A DNA stretch of 64,000 bases from Tetradesmus obliquus (lineage: Eukaryota; Chlorophyta; Chlorophyceae; Sphaeropleales; Scenedesmaceae), in NCBI GenBank assembly GCA_030272155.1, contig CP126199.1, positions 1,426,001 through 1,490,000 of the forward strand. The letters are read 5' to 3'. Below are positions 1 to 9,789 of the stretch, piece by piece (position 1 is the stretch's first letter; every line of letters begins with the position of its first letter). Position numbers and translations under genes: made by a program. The notes beneath the pieces are model-generated. The model was not told where the DNA came from. It did not search any database and saw only the letters and a list, made by a program, of their open reading frames with translations.

Positions 1-1316
1 AAACATTTGATGTACAACAGGAGCACTCGGCGTGCCCCAGCATCAGCTGCTGCAGTCCAGCAGGTGCCGAGGCAGTTGGTGCAGCAGCAGAAGCAGCAGC
101 TGACAGCCCACTGGCGTCGCTGGTTTCCCTCCAGGATTGGGGAGCACATGCGTTTGCAGTGGTAGACTGCTCGGCATCTAGCCCAACATGCAGTAGCAGT
201 AACAGCAAAAGCAGGGAGTGCTCTCCACCGGAGGTTAGCAGCAGTGCCCCGCTCGATGCTCCAGTGACGTTTCCTGCAAGCTGCCAGCCAGCTGCAACAA
301 GCAGCTTAGGTGGCAGCCTAGACAGCAAAAGCAGGGAGTGCTACCCACTGGAGTTGAGCAGCAGTGCCTCGCTCAACACTCCAGTCGCGTTTCCTGCAAG
401 CTGCGAGCCAGCTGCAACAAGCAGCCTAGGTGGCAGCCTAGACAGTGCAGGCTGGCGAGTGCTGCTGCATCCAGCCGGCTTGCAGCAGAACACAGCAGCG
501 TGCCTTGGCAGCAGCTTGGACAGTGCAGCATGGCGCACACTGCTGCATGCAACTGGCTGCCAGCGGCCCTCCCTCAGCGGCGACGATGCAGCAGCTGCTG
601 GCCCTTCAGGCGCCGGCGCAGCAGAGCACTTGCTGCAGGACAGGCCGCCTCTGTCTGTGTGCACCAGCTCGCGGCAGCTGTCAGCGTGCCAGCGCAACGG
701 CAGCTGGAAGCTTGCAGGAGCTGGCGGTTTGGCACCATCAGTAGTTGGCTGTGATGCCATGCCGCTGCCATCTCCTGCAGACAGCCCACTGGCAAGGCGG
801 GTGACAAATGAACGCGATGAGCACGGGTTTCCAACCTCTCCTGCGCTGCTGGAGCTGCTGCAGCAGCGTGCTGCAGCAGAAGCAGCGGCAAACGGCTGGG
901 GAGACGGCAGCGAGCAGCAGCATGCACCCTGGATTAGCGTGCAGCTGCGAGCAGTGCCGCAGCAGCTGTCAGATGAACACAGCAGCGCAGATGGAGCTGC
1001 AGCGGCGGGTACTAGCCCGCCTTGGCTGCCGCTGCTCATCAGGCACATCAGCTATGATGCGCGCAACAGCAGCAGTGACAGCGGCAGCCACCGGAGCGAG
1101 CTTCAACACAGCAAATCAACAGCAGCTGCCAGTGGGAAGGCTGCAGCTGCTGCAGATGCTGCTGTTACAGCAGCTGAAGCAGCTGCTCATAAGAACAGAG
1201 TGGCGCAGCTGGCCGCTCTGCACAGCGCAGCAGCTGCTGCCGCAGCTGCTGGCAGTGCACGGCGTGATCAGCGGTTGGCTCGGCTGCAGGAGACTGCAGC
1301 AGGGCTTAGTGTTTAG
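1..1316 (+). CDS. 3' end of a low-complexity protein, unknown function (partial)
   Basis: The frame is open from the left window edge (codon phase starting at base 3) to a TAG at 1314-1316, so this is a C-terminal fragment of at least 437 residues whose start lies outside the window. It is rich in Ser, Ala, Gln and Cys and holds two near-identical 40-residue repeats (encoded by 203-322 and 323-442) followed by a degenerate third. The last 60 residues are an Ala-rich, basic, probably helical stretch. I recognise no domain. Other open frames overlap on both strands, as expected from CAG-type triplet bias; this frame is preferred because it is by far the longest and its repeat period of 120 bases preserves the frame. 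The function cannot be inferred. Confidence 0.55.
   Translation, partial: TFDVQQEHSACPSISCCSPAGAEAVGAAAEAAADSPLASLVSLQDWGAHAFAVVDCSASSPTCSSSNSKSRECSPPEVSSSAPLDAPVTFPASCQPAATSSLGGSLDSKSRECYPLELSSSASLNTPVAFPASCEPAATSSLGGSLDSAGWRVLLHPAGLQQNTAACLGSSLDSAAWRTLLHATGCQRPSLSGDDAAAAGPSGAGAAEHLLQDRPPLSVCTSSRQLSACQRNGSWKLAGAGGLAPSVVGCDAMPLPSPADSPLARRVTNERDEHGFPTSPALLELLQQRAAAEAAANGWGDGSEQQHAPWISVQLRAVPQQLSDEHSSADGAAAAGTSPPWLPLLIRHISYDARNSSSDSGSHRSELQHSKSTAAASGKAAAAADAAVTAAEAAAHKNRVAQLAALHSAAAAAAAAGSARRDQRLARLQETAAGLSV
203..442 (+). repeat. Two 120-bp in-frame tandem repeats
   Basis: The unit beginning with agcaaaagcagggagtgct at 203 recurs at 323 with scattered substitutions; a third unit from about 443 is recognisable only in part. 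Because 120 is a multiple of three, the repeats add 40 residues each without breaking the frame. Confidence 0.85.
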
Positions 1317-3035
1317 CTGCAGCTGTGCAACGCAGCTGTGCAGTTGTTTGTGCTGTTTTTCATCCGAACACTTGACCTAATGAGGCGACTGTGCCACAAA
1401 TGACTTGGCTCCGCAATGAGCAGGTTTCGTATGCAGGATGCATCTGTGGTGGTGTCGGTGGTGGTGGTAGTGGGGGCAAGCAGCGCAGCAACGCGCTGGC
1501 ATGTGGTTGTGGGAGCTGTTTCTGGGAGCTGTCTCTTTGGCTTCTGCACAACAGCAGTTACATTGCCAAAGACTGCACTCGCTTGCGGGATAGGTAGCAT
1601 TCCTTGGGGTTGGCACACAGCTTGGAGCCTGTTCAAGTGCTCAAACATGCGCAACATGCGCTGACAGTGTACGCAGTAGTTGTAGTTTGTGACCTTGGGA
1701 TGAATTGACCGCGATTTGATGTGGGGACCCGGCCACAGCTGGTTGCATTCAGCAAGAAACAGTGACTTTCCCGTGACCTCTGCATGTACCTAGGTTGTTG
1801 CTCAAGGTAGGCAGCTGCCGTCGTACTTGTGTGCAAATGATGGCAGGTGTTTGTGGCATCCGCACAAGCAATATGCACAACAGCACACCACTCCTGTGGT
1901 GCTGCGTAGATGCAATTGCGAGAAAGGCTATGACCAGTGAGCCTGGCCGCAGGTGTGCAGGTATTGTTTTGTGCGCCAGTGCCGCATCACCGTGTGATGT
2001 TGACAGTGTCTGCAGGGATGGCAGATTCCTTGCCACATCTGCAACCTAAACTTCATGAGTTCATTGCCGTTTTCAGTGCACCCAACAGCACGATCCTGCA
2101 GCTTGATATGCAGCTGTCAATCCAAGTGCTTGGCCAGCAGCAGGATTCATCACAAAAACGAGCGGCTGCCTCTAGCCATGCACATGTGCAGGTTTCCCGC
2201 CTTCATGGCACCATGCCTGCTGCTCCCTCGCAAGACAGGCTTTGCTTGTGTTGCTGAGGTATGAGCGCAAATGGCTTCCTTTTTGCCATTCCATTGCTGG
2301 CACTCTCCTGTGTGACTGCCGCAATGCCAGTTGAAGACCCTTGCATCGCTTGAGCAGGTACCATACATGCGTACCTGCATGATGTGATGGGCCTGCGAAG
2401 TATGTGTTGTATGAATGCTTTTGACTGTGTCGTTGGAGTGGTGCATATGAGTTGCTGCTGCTCTGAGTGCTGCTATGCGTGGTGCGCTGAGTAACGGACA
2501 TGTCGGCAACTGGCATGCTTGCCTGCTCGACATCAGCTTGTCAAAGCGTCAGTCTAGAACCATGGTCGCATGATCCTGATTTGATTTAGGTTGGGTACCT
2601 GCACGTTGTTCTCTTGCATGCTGCATCAGATGACAAGTGCATATCATCTGTTGCGTGTGGAGTGACGGCTGATGCTGTTATGAACACAGTGTTGAATGGC
2701 ACTTGGTGTTTGCTTAGGGTCAAAGGTAACGATCCGGCTGATCAAGGTTCAGGCTTCTGCATAGTCAATGAATTGGGTGAAACTGAGTAGCTTGCTTGGC
2801 AAAAGCCCTGATGCCCTGATGGTGTCGAATGACACCAGAAGGTCAAACTCCCTGTTACACCAGCGGCAAGATGACACGCACAGCAGAGCTGGTGACGATC
2901 ACCGTCATCTTTACCATTCAATAAGCCTGTTTGTAGCCTACAAATCGAACCTTGTGAGGTGTACTAGCAGATTTGCTGCGACCGTGGGACGAGTGTGTGG
3001 ACGCTGCTCGATGCAGCCAGTGTGTGCTAGCAGCA
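1317..3035. other. Intergenic, 1.7 kb, no gene seen
   Basis: The spacer lies between the stop of the partial gene and the proposed TILS start. It contains a short GGT-rich stretch near 1445-1480. The open frames are short, overlapping and lack exon-like codon bias or recognisable motifs. It presumably holds a 3' UTR and the TILS promoter, but I see no convincing element. Confidence 0.5.
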
Positions 3036-6000
3036 ATGCTTGAAAACAAACACTTCTATGTTCGCCTACAACATTATACTGACTGCCGCCGAAGCGTCTG
3101 CCGGCATGCAGCACTGCTGCAACAGCCAGCAACAGCAGTAGCAGCAGCAGTGCAGCAGCGACAACAGCGTTACGCCAAGGCTAAGCAGTGTTCAGTTGTA
3201 GCTTCCCAGGTTCTGACCAGTAGTTGTAACGATATTATTCCTCTCGGAAGCCCTGGGCATGACCATGATCGACTGCAGCAGCGCTTGCAGCCGCAGCAGA
3301 GGCAACAGCAACAGCAGCAGCTGCGGCCACCCCTACAGCCACATAATAGGTTCAGGAGCTGGAGCAGGCACCATGCTTCGCTGCTGAGGACGCTGCGGCA
3401 GCAGCCTCAGCTGTTGCCAGTGGGCTGCAGGGTGCTTTTGGCAGTGTCAGGTGGCCAGGTGGGTGAGCGGCAGCAATTGCTGTGGCATAAAGACGGTCCA
3501 ACACATAGGCAGCTGACGCATGCTCATGCCAGAAGTTTGCTTTGACAAGTCTGAAGGGGAGGCGCCGACAGCTGCACAATGTTAGTTCTGTGCGATGAAA
3601 ATACGTGTAGGTTCACCTGCTGTCGCCGCCAGCAGAGTCCACATCAGGTGCTTGAAGTAGCCATAAGTGCTGTGCTGGCCACATTGATCTGCAGCATGTG
3701 AACACTAAATATGAGGACCTATACTACAAGCTCACATGGGGAAGCGCAGGACAAGACTGATGGGGCTTGATTGCTTCCTGCAGGATTCCATGGCGCTGCT
3801 GCGGCTGCTGCTAGACCTGCAGCAGCAGTGGCCGCTGCAGCTTGTCGTGGGGCACTGCAACCACTGCATGCGGCCGGATGCAGCAGCCAACGCAGCCTTT
3901 GTGCGGCGGCAGGCGCAGCAGCTCGGGCTAGCCTATCATGAAGCTACTGCAGACCAGCAGCTGAAGTCAGAGGTGAGTATGCTGCTGTTGGTTGCGAGGC
4001 GAGGACTGAACCGTAGCACATGCATAGCAGTTGGACAACACACCTGGGGCAAAGGTTCATCAAACAAGCGCCAGAGTTCAGGCGTCACACACCAGCTCAC
4101 GTTGCTGCAACGTTCATTGGCGATTTTCATGCGCAGAACGACGCGCGCACATGGCGGCACCGGCAGCTGCAGGCCATGGCACGCACAGCCGGCTGCAGCG
4201 TCATTGCGCTTGGCCACACAGCCACTGACAGGGCTGAGACGCTGCTGCTGAACCTCGTGAGGTGGGACTGGCAGTAAGAGTCAACAGTGTTGTTCATGCA
4301 GCAGGCAGCATAGGCGAAGGCTTGCATGGTGATGTTACAACTAATCATGCATGCCAGTAGACCTGTCAATGGCCTGCCTGGCCTGCTGCCTGTGCTGCTA
4401 TCAAGGGGCTTGCTGCAGCATCAGGCAGCTGTAACAACAAGCACAGTGCCATCAGGAAACCGCTGTATCGTTTGCTTTTAATACTATTTGCCTCTGCCTG
4501 TTGTCCGCTGCTGGTGCTGCTGCAGGGGCGCTGGTGCAGCTGGCCTGAGCAGTATGGGCTGGAGCAGACACAGCAGCGGGCAGCTGCCACTAGTGCGGCC
4601 GCTGCTGCAGCTGGACCGCAGCAGCACGCTGGCAGTGTGCAACCTCACAGGCACACAGGTAAGCTGCTTGCCTGGTGTTACTGTAGGCTTTGCTGGCGCA
4701 GCACGTACAGGAGTTGAGCCTGTGGCAGTAGACTGGGCTACGCTCCTTTGCGCACCTTGCTGCAGGTAAACTGGGGTGCAGCTGCAGAGTGTTGCGCCGG
4801 ACCTCTTTGCATCTCCCGGGTCAGCATCTATGCATCACTTGGGCAAGCATCTTCAATGCAAGCTGCATCTGGCTGTGCTACCTGTGCTTCACCTGCAGGG
4901 CATGCGTCATATGTGCGCGGGCAGCAGGGTACATGCATTGCCGCCTCATACTCACTGATGGGTGCGTTGCTGTTGCCTTTGGTCGCCTGGCTGTGCGTGC
5001 AGTTCTGGGAGGACAGCACCAACAGTGACCAGCGCTTCACCCGCAACCGTGTGCGGCTGTCAGTGCTGCCGCTGCTGACTGCCATCAACGCCCGCGCAGT
5101 GCAGCACATTGCAGCAGCTAGTGAAGTGCTGCAAGCAGAGGATGAGCTGCTTGAAAGCATGGCGCTGCATGAGCTGCGTGCAGCATCGCGGCACTACTCG
5201 CTGCTGCCTGTGCCGGCTGCTGCTCAGCAGCAGCAGCAACAGGATCAGCAGCAGCAGCAGCAGCAGGAGCAGCAGCAGGAGCAGCGGCGGCGACGGCAGA
5301 GGCAGCGGCAGCGGCCAACGTCTCTGAAAGCTCAAGTAATTGAAGGGGAACGTGAGCTGCTCGAAACAATAGCGCTGCATAAATTGCGTGCGGCTTCCCG
5401 GGACTACTCGCTGCTGCCTGTGCTGGTTGATGCAGAGCAGCTGGATCAGCAGCAGCAGCAGCAGCAGCAGCAGGATCAGCAGCAGGAGCAGCAGCAGAGC
5501 CGTCGACGGCGGAGGAGGCTGCGGGCAAAATCTTACACAGTCTTCAAAGTTGCTGCAGCACCTGCGCCAGTGCCGACACTTGACTTGAGGTTTAACTCGA
5601 GTATCTGCGACAGCACTGACAGGAGCAGCGGCAGCAGCACAGAGAGCAACAGTGCTAGCAGCGGTGGCAGCAGCAACGGCAGCAGCAGCGACGACCGGCC
5701 CCGCACCAGCAGCAGCGGCAGTGGCAGCGGCAGCAGTGCCGTGGCTACTTTCAGTGTGCACGGGCTGTGTCCTGCCTCCGCAGACATGCCCTCTCACCCT
5801 TCCGCTGCCATTGCCGGCATGTTTCAGGCCTCTGTGTGGTGCAAGGGGCTGCAGGCAGTGAGCCACAAGTCAGGCACAGCTCTCAGCATCTTCTACCTGC
5901 AGGGCCTGCCAAGGGCGCTCAAAGCTCGAGTGGCGAGGGCTTGGCTGCAGCAGCAGCTGCCGACTGCTCCTACATACCTAGCAATACAGGAGGTGCTGGG

Positions 6001-6144
6001 GTTGCTGCAGCCGGGGCAGGGCAGCGGCCAGTGCACTGGCTCGTTATGGGGCAGCAGCTGTGTGATGCGGCATGGGCAGCTGCTGGTGCTGCTGGATGGT
6101 GCCGATGCAAGCAGCTTGCATGCTGGGCGGCTGCGGCTCGAGCT

Positions 6145-6179
<35 letters not shown>

Positions 6180-6259
6180 TTGAGATGAAGCCTCCGGTGC
6201 AGCAGGATCACGCTGGGGTGTCCCCAGGGGCCTGTGCATCCGCCACAAACAGCAACTGA
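3036..6259 (+). CDS. TILS: tRNA(Ile)-lysidine synthase, organelle-type, with Gln-rich inserts
   Basis: This PP-loop ATPase family converts the wobble cytidine of tRNA-Ile(CAU) to lysidine; in plants and algae a nuclear copy serves an organelle. Five exons: 3036-3458, 3784-3972, 4137-4261, 4526-4658, 5003-6259 (708 aa). Joining exons 1 and 2 restores the PP-loop SGGQDSMALL (about 138-147). Exon 2 has VGHCNHCMR and exon 3 GHTATDRAET, with LVRGAGAAGL across exons 3/4. Exon 5 has FWEDSTNSDQRFTRNRVR and ends with the C-terminal tRNA-binding type region (LQGLPRALKARVARAWL). The Ala/Arg/Gln-rich N-terminus could be a transit peptide; ATG 3036 is the first in-frame Met after a non-ATG opening. Exon 5 carries poly-Gln tracts and an internal 70-residue duplication, making the protein longer than bacterial TilS (about 430 aa). 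The family assignment is firm; the exact start is uncertain. Confidence 0.88.
5144..5550 (+). repeat. In-frame 210-bp duplication within TILS exon 5
   Basis: A block beginning gagctgcttgaaagc at 5144 recurs diverged at 5354. Both encode an ELLE-x2-ALH-x-LRAASR-x-YSLLPV segment followed by a CAG-derived Gln/Arg-rich tract. The copy inserts about 70 residues after the catalytic region without breaking the frame. Confidence 0.8.
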
Positions 6260-6424
6260 CGCAGCAGCGGCAGCGCACTGGCTCACTGTTTGGCGGCATC
6301 TGTGTGTTGCGGCATGGGCAGCTGCTGCTGCTGCTGCTGCTGGACGGCAGCGACGCAAGCCGCCTGCATGCTGGGCGGCTGCGCCTTGAGCTGCAGCAGC
6401 AGCAGCAGCAGCAGCAGTAGCAGC

Positions 6425-6455
<31 letters not shown>

Positions 6456-6545
6456 TGAGAGACACCCGTCAGTGCAACCAGATAGCGCAGGGATGTTCCC
6501 AGGGCGCTTCCCATCCGCCACAAACAGCAGCTGATACGTGACGCG
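6015..6545 (+). repeat. Tandem duplication of the TILS 3' end
   Basis: About 6015-6260 (last codons, CAG run and stop of TILS) is repeated at about 6255-6545. The landmark gcggcatgggcagctg lies at 6068 and again at 6308, and the gccacaaacagca motif before the stop recurs near 6519. The second copy lies after the stop codon, has an expanded CAG tract with interruptions, and looks like untranslated debris. Confidence 0.8.
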
Positions 6546-7554
6546 GCAGCAGCAGCAGCAGTTTACAGGACAGTGCTCTGCATGAAGACGCCAGCTGGAT
6601 GCGGCCTTGTGTTAGCGATGTTTGCAGTGCCTGGGATGCAGCTGGAGCAAGGCTGTGCCTCCTGCCTTGGACCGGCAGCGTCATCATCATGTTACCATCA
6701 AGCCATACCGGCAGCGTGGACCGGCAGCGTGGTGGGTTGCTGCCATTGCTGATGGTAGCAGCAGCATGGTCTTCAGCGATAGTGATTAGGCTGAAACAGC
6801 TGAAATATGCTGCACAGTGCTGCTTAGAGGGTGCCGTCCCACATGCCCCCTGACATGCAGTGGCTTGCTTTGTACTTGATTCTTGTGAGCTAGCTCACGA
6901 TAGCGCTACCCTCCTCATTTTCATGTTGCGCTTTGAGCCACTTTGGGCTATCTTCTGTTGTTATGAGACTGTTGTGAACCTATACCTGATCACCAGTTCA
7001 CGGTGCACATGCTGCGTGGCCAAAGCATCTGACTTCCAGCTTTAGCTAGAAGCAGACCTAAAAGCATGATCAACTGTGTGGCCAGTGAGCGAGCAGGTAT
7101 TTTGCTTCAGCATAGAGTGAGTGGATCAGCAGCTTCAAAGCGTCTTTGCTGACACTGATCACGTCAGCATCGCTGAATGCCCATCAATAGGTCGGGATGC
7201 GCGCGCAGATCCACAGTGCCACGTGGGTACTGTACAGCAAAGCCCCCCAAAAGCCAGAACTAAACAATTCATTTTCAAATGTGTTCATGGATGCTATTGT
7301 GATCGGTGCATTAGTGTACCGCAATCAAGGCCAGTGCCGTGGCATGGCACATTGTCACTGACCGTGCTCCGCGCCGCTGACAGGAGCTCAAATCCATGAA
7401 TACAAGCGAGAGTAAACACAAAGGCAGCAGCTGTGCATTCCACAACCACAAGGAGCAAACAATAGCAGGCGAATAGCATCGGCCTGTACTGCTCGGCCCT
7501 ATCGCGGGTCACTAGCAACCTTCAGCTGAACCGAGTGAAATTGAAGCTTCAGCA
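6546..7554. other. Intergenic, 1 kb, no gene seen
   Basis: This spacer separates the TILS 3' duplication from the first secreted-protein gene, both on the plus strand. It must hold the TILS polyadenylation region and the downstream promoter. I see no ORF with coding character, no RNA gene and no strong repeat. Confidence 0.5.
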
Positions 7555-9789
7555 ATGAAGCTATCTCACGCTGTGCTGTGCGTTCTGGCGCTCGTGGGTA
7601 GGTGTGCCAGTGTACCGGTGTTGCGCGCGTCTCCGGCCAGAAAGCAGCCTCATGCCTCTCAAGTCGAACTGTGACGCATCCGCTTTCAATGTCATTCAAC
7701 TTAAATTCTCAGATGCTTATGGACGTGTTTGCGGGGTGCTTGCTGCTGCTGTCGCTGTGGTGCTGCTACTCGTCCTGCAGGCACCGCTCACCAAGCAGCT
7801 GCCGTGCGTCAGCTGTCAGAAGCAGTCGCAACCCCAGCCGAGCAGGGAAAGCTGATTATCCCGTTCAAGGATGCAGAGGGCACGTGGCACCCAGCTAATG
7901 TCACAGGCCTCGATTTTGAGAGCCTCACTCTGCTGGACCTGCCTTCACCAGAGATTTTCCTGGAGGTTGCAATGACCTCTCCTTTCCCCATGCCAGACAT
8001 CCCCATGCAGACACTGGTTGACAACACAGTGAAGGCGTGGGCAGGCGGCAAGCCTCCCTCAAACGTGAATGACTGGTAAGTACCTCCTCTGCAACTGGCT
8101 GTTGCTGCTGGGGTGTGCTGCAGCACGACAACAGCAGAGAAGATGACTTGTACAGCTTCAAACGGCAGTACAACAGCACCGCACTGACAGACAACAGGTT
8201 AAAACAGTTTTAATCAGGCGCAGCACCTGGCAGGTCTCTCAGCTGCTGAGAATTGCACCACACCATACATGGAGCCGCCCCTGCATCCTGCCCCTGCAAC
8301 CTGCACCTCCTGCACCCTGCTCGCATTCAGGCTGCTGCAGAGCATGACAGCACGAGCCTGCATCATCAGCAATCTACTCACCACCACTGCTTCTGTTCCA
8401 CACCCTTTCCTGCAACCCTTCCTGCAACCTTTCCTGCAAACATTCCTGCAGGCTGCTGCTGCTGCAGAACGGCGGCAACTTCATCACCAGCAACCTCCCC
8501 ACCTTCCTGGTCAAACTCCTGCCAAACATCACACTGGCAGATGGCAAGAAGCTGAGCATTGGAGCAGAGGCCGGAAAGGTTGTCACTGCACTGGCACCCC
8601 TGCTGGGCTCCAACACAACTGTGGAGCTGCCACTGCCGGGTGACATGGCTGCCGGTGTGGGTGTGAGCAGGCCCAGCGTGAATGTGGACCTGATCCAGGG
8701 CATCAACGTGACGCTGGAGGTTGTCAGGCGCCTGGTGAGCCGACTGCATAATTAATGGATTTGTATAAGAAGACTAGAGTCGGCAGCAGCTGCCGCATGT
8801 CTGGGGCATCAACGTTGCACTGGAGGTTGTGAGGCGCCTGGCGAGCTAGCTGCAGGGCCAGCCCTGAGATTCGACAAGTAGTTACGCGACGTTCGAGCAT
8901 TGTGTGTGCTGGACTGGTTCTTAGTTGCCCTGGCAGCTGCGTGCTGGTAGGTTGTCACCTGCTTGCAGCATTTTGTATGTGCAGAACAGGACCTGCTGAC
9001 ATGGCATCTCCTGAAACTAAACGCTGGCGTTGCGCTGTTTTGCTGCTCTTTGCATTTCCTGCCTACATCTTGCAATGCAGCCCACCCTGCTCAAGCAGGT
9101 CTCCGAGAACGTGCGCGACGGCGTGCGCAGCAGCATCGAGAACCTGCAGCTGCCCCAGATCGACGAGATCACAAACTCGGACGGAACCTTGGACGTGCCC
9201 GCGCTGATCAAGTCCGCGCTCAACATTGAGGTGTCAGCACCGGTGCTGCCGCCTGCCCCAGATGCCTCTCAGGTCATTATGGGTGTGACACGTGCCCTGC
9301 CTGTTGTGGCCGGCCAGCTGGGCCTCAACACCACCAACATGCGGCTGCCTGACCCTGCTGTGGTTGAGGCTGTCCTGAAGCAGGCCAATGGCAACAAGCT
9401 GTTCGTTACTGACAAGCGCGGCAGGTGAGGCAAACGCGGGCTGCATCAGAGAGGGTTGATGCGCTGTCATGCTCGTAACCAAAGCAGTCAAGAGATATCT
9501 GTCCTTCCTGTTGTCACCAGCTACAAGCTGCCAACATCGCAGCGACATCCTGTCTGTGCATATTGCTGCGTTAGGTTTACACGTTTCAAACACCACCTCA
9601 TGATCGTTGCCGCTGTGCTGCAGGGTTGACCTGCTGGCCACGCTGGTGCAGCTGCCAGAGAAGGTGCCTCAGGTGCGCAAGGTGGTGGCAGCAGTGGCAC
9701 CTCCTCCCCAGGGCTGGCCTGAGGTGCAGGATGTGGCCAAGATGCTGGTCAAGGCTGTGGGTCAGCGCCTAGCTGCACAGGCAGCTTGA
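7555..9789 (+). CDS. Secreted protein with N-glycosylation sites, unknown family
   Basis: Five exons chain in phase: 7555-7597, 7781-8075, 8452-8734, 9081-9424, 9624-9789 (376 aa). Exon 1 is only 43 bases and encodes MKLSHAVLCVLALVG; with the start of exon 2 this is a standard signal peptide, and the intron is phase 1. The mature part has several N-x-T sequons (NVT, NIT, NTT, NVT) and alternating hydrophobic/acidic segments such as LDLPSPEIFLEVAM. It has few Cys and no membrane anchor that I can see, so secretion to the cell wall, the periplasm-like space or a vacuole is likely. Codons are strongly C/G-ending in exons 3-5, supporting real coding. No family is recognised. A TGTAA motif at 9954-9958, a common green-algal polyadenylation signal, lies 165 bases after the stop. 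Confidence 0.78.
8802..8850 (+). repeat. Copy of an exon 3 end plus splice junction inside intron 3
   Basis: The last about 40 bases of exon 3 and its donor (8697-8745) recur diverged at 8802-8850. In the copy the donor dinucleotide reads GC instead of GT and the frame then meets a stop, so it is most likely non-coding. Confidence 0.8.

Noticed and set aside
341-1048. Long minus-strand ORF opposite the first partial gene
   Set aside because: It is the antisense shadow of a CAG-rich coding exon; TGC/GCA triplets keep several frames open on both strands. No motif or splice logic supports it.
3784-6259. Bacterial contamination or recent transfer suggested by a TilS homologue
   Set aside because: The gene has four GT-AG introns, triplet-rich inserts like its neighbours, and TilS is a normal nuclear gene for organelle tRNA modification.
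6263-6540. Extra coding exon downstream of TILS
   Set aside because: It follows an in-frame stop, is a diverged copy of the preceding segment, has an interrupted CAG run, and shows no splice sites that would restore a frame.
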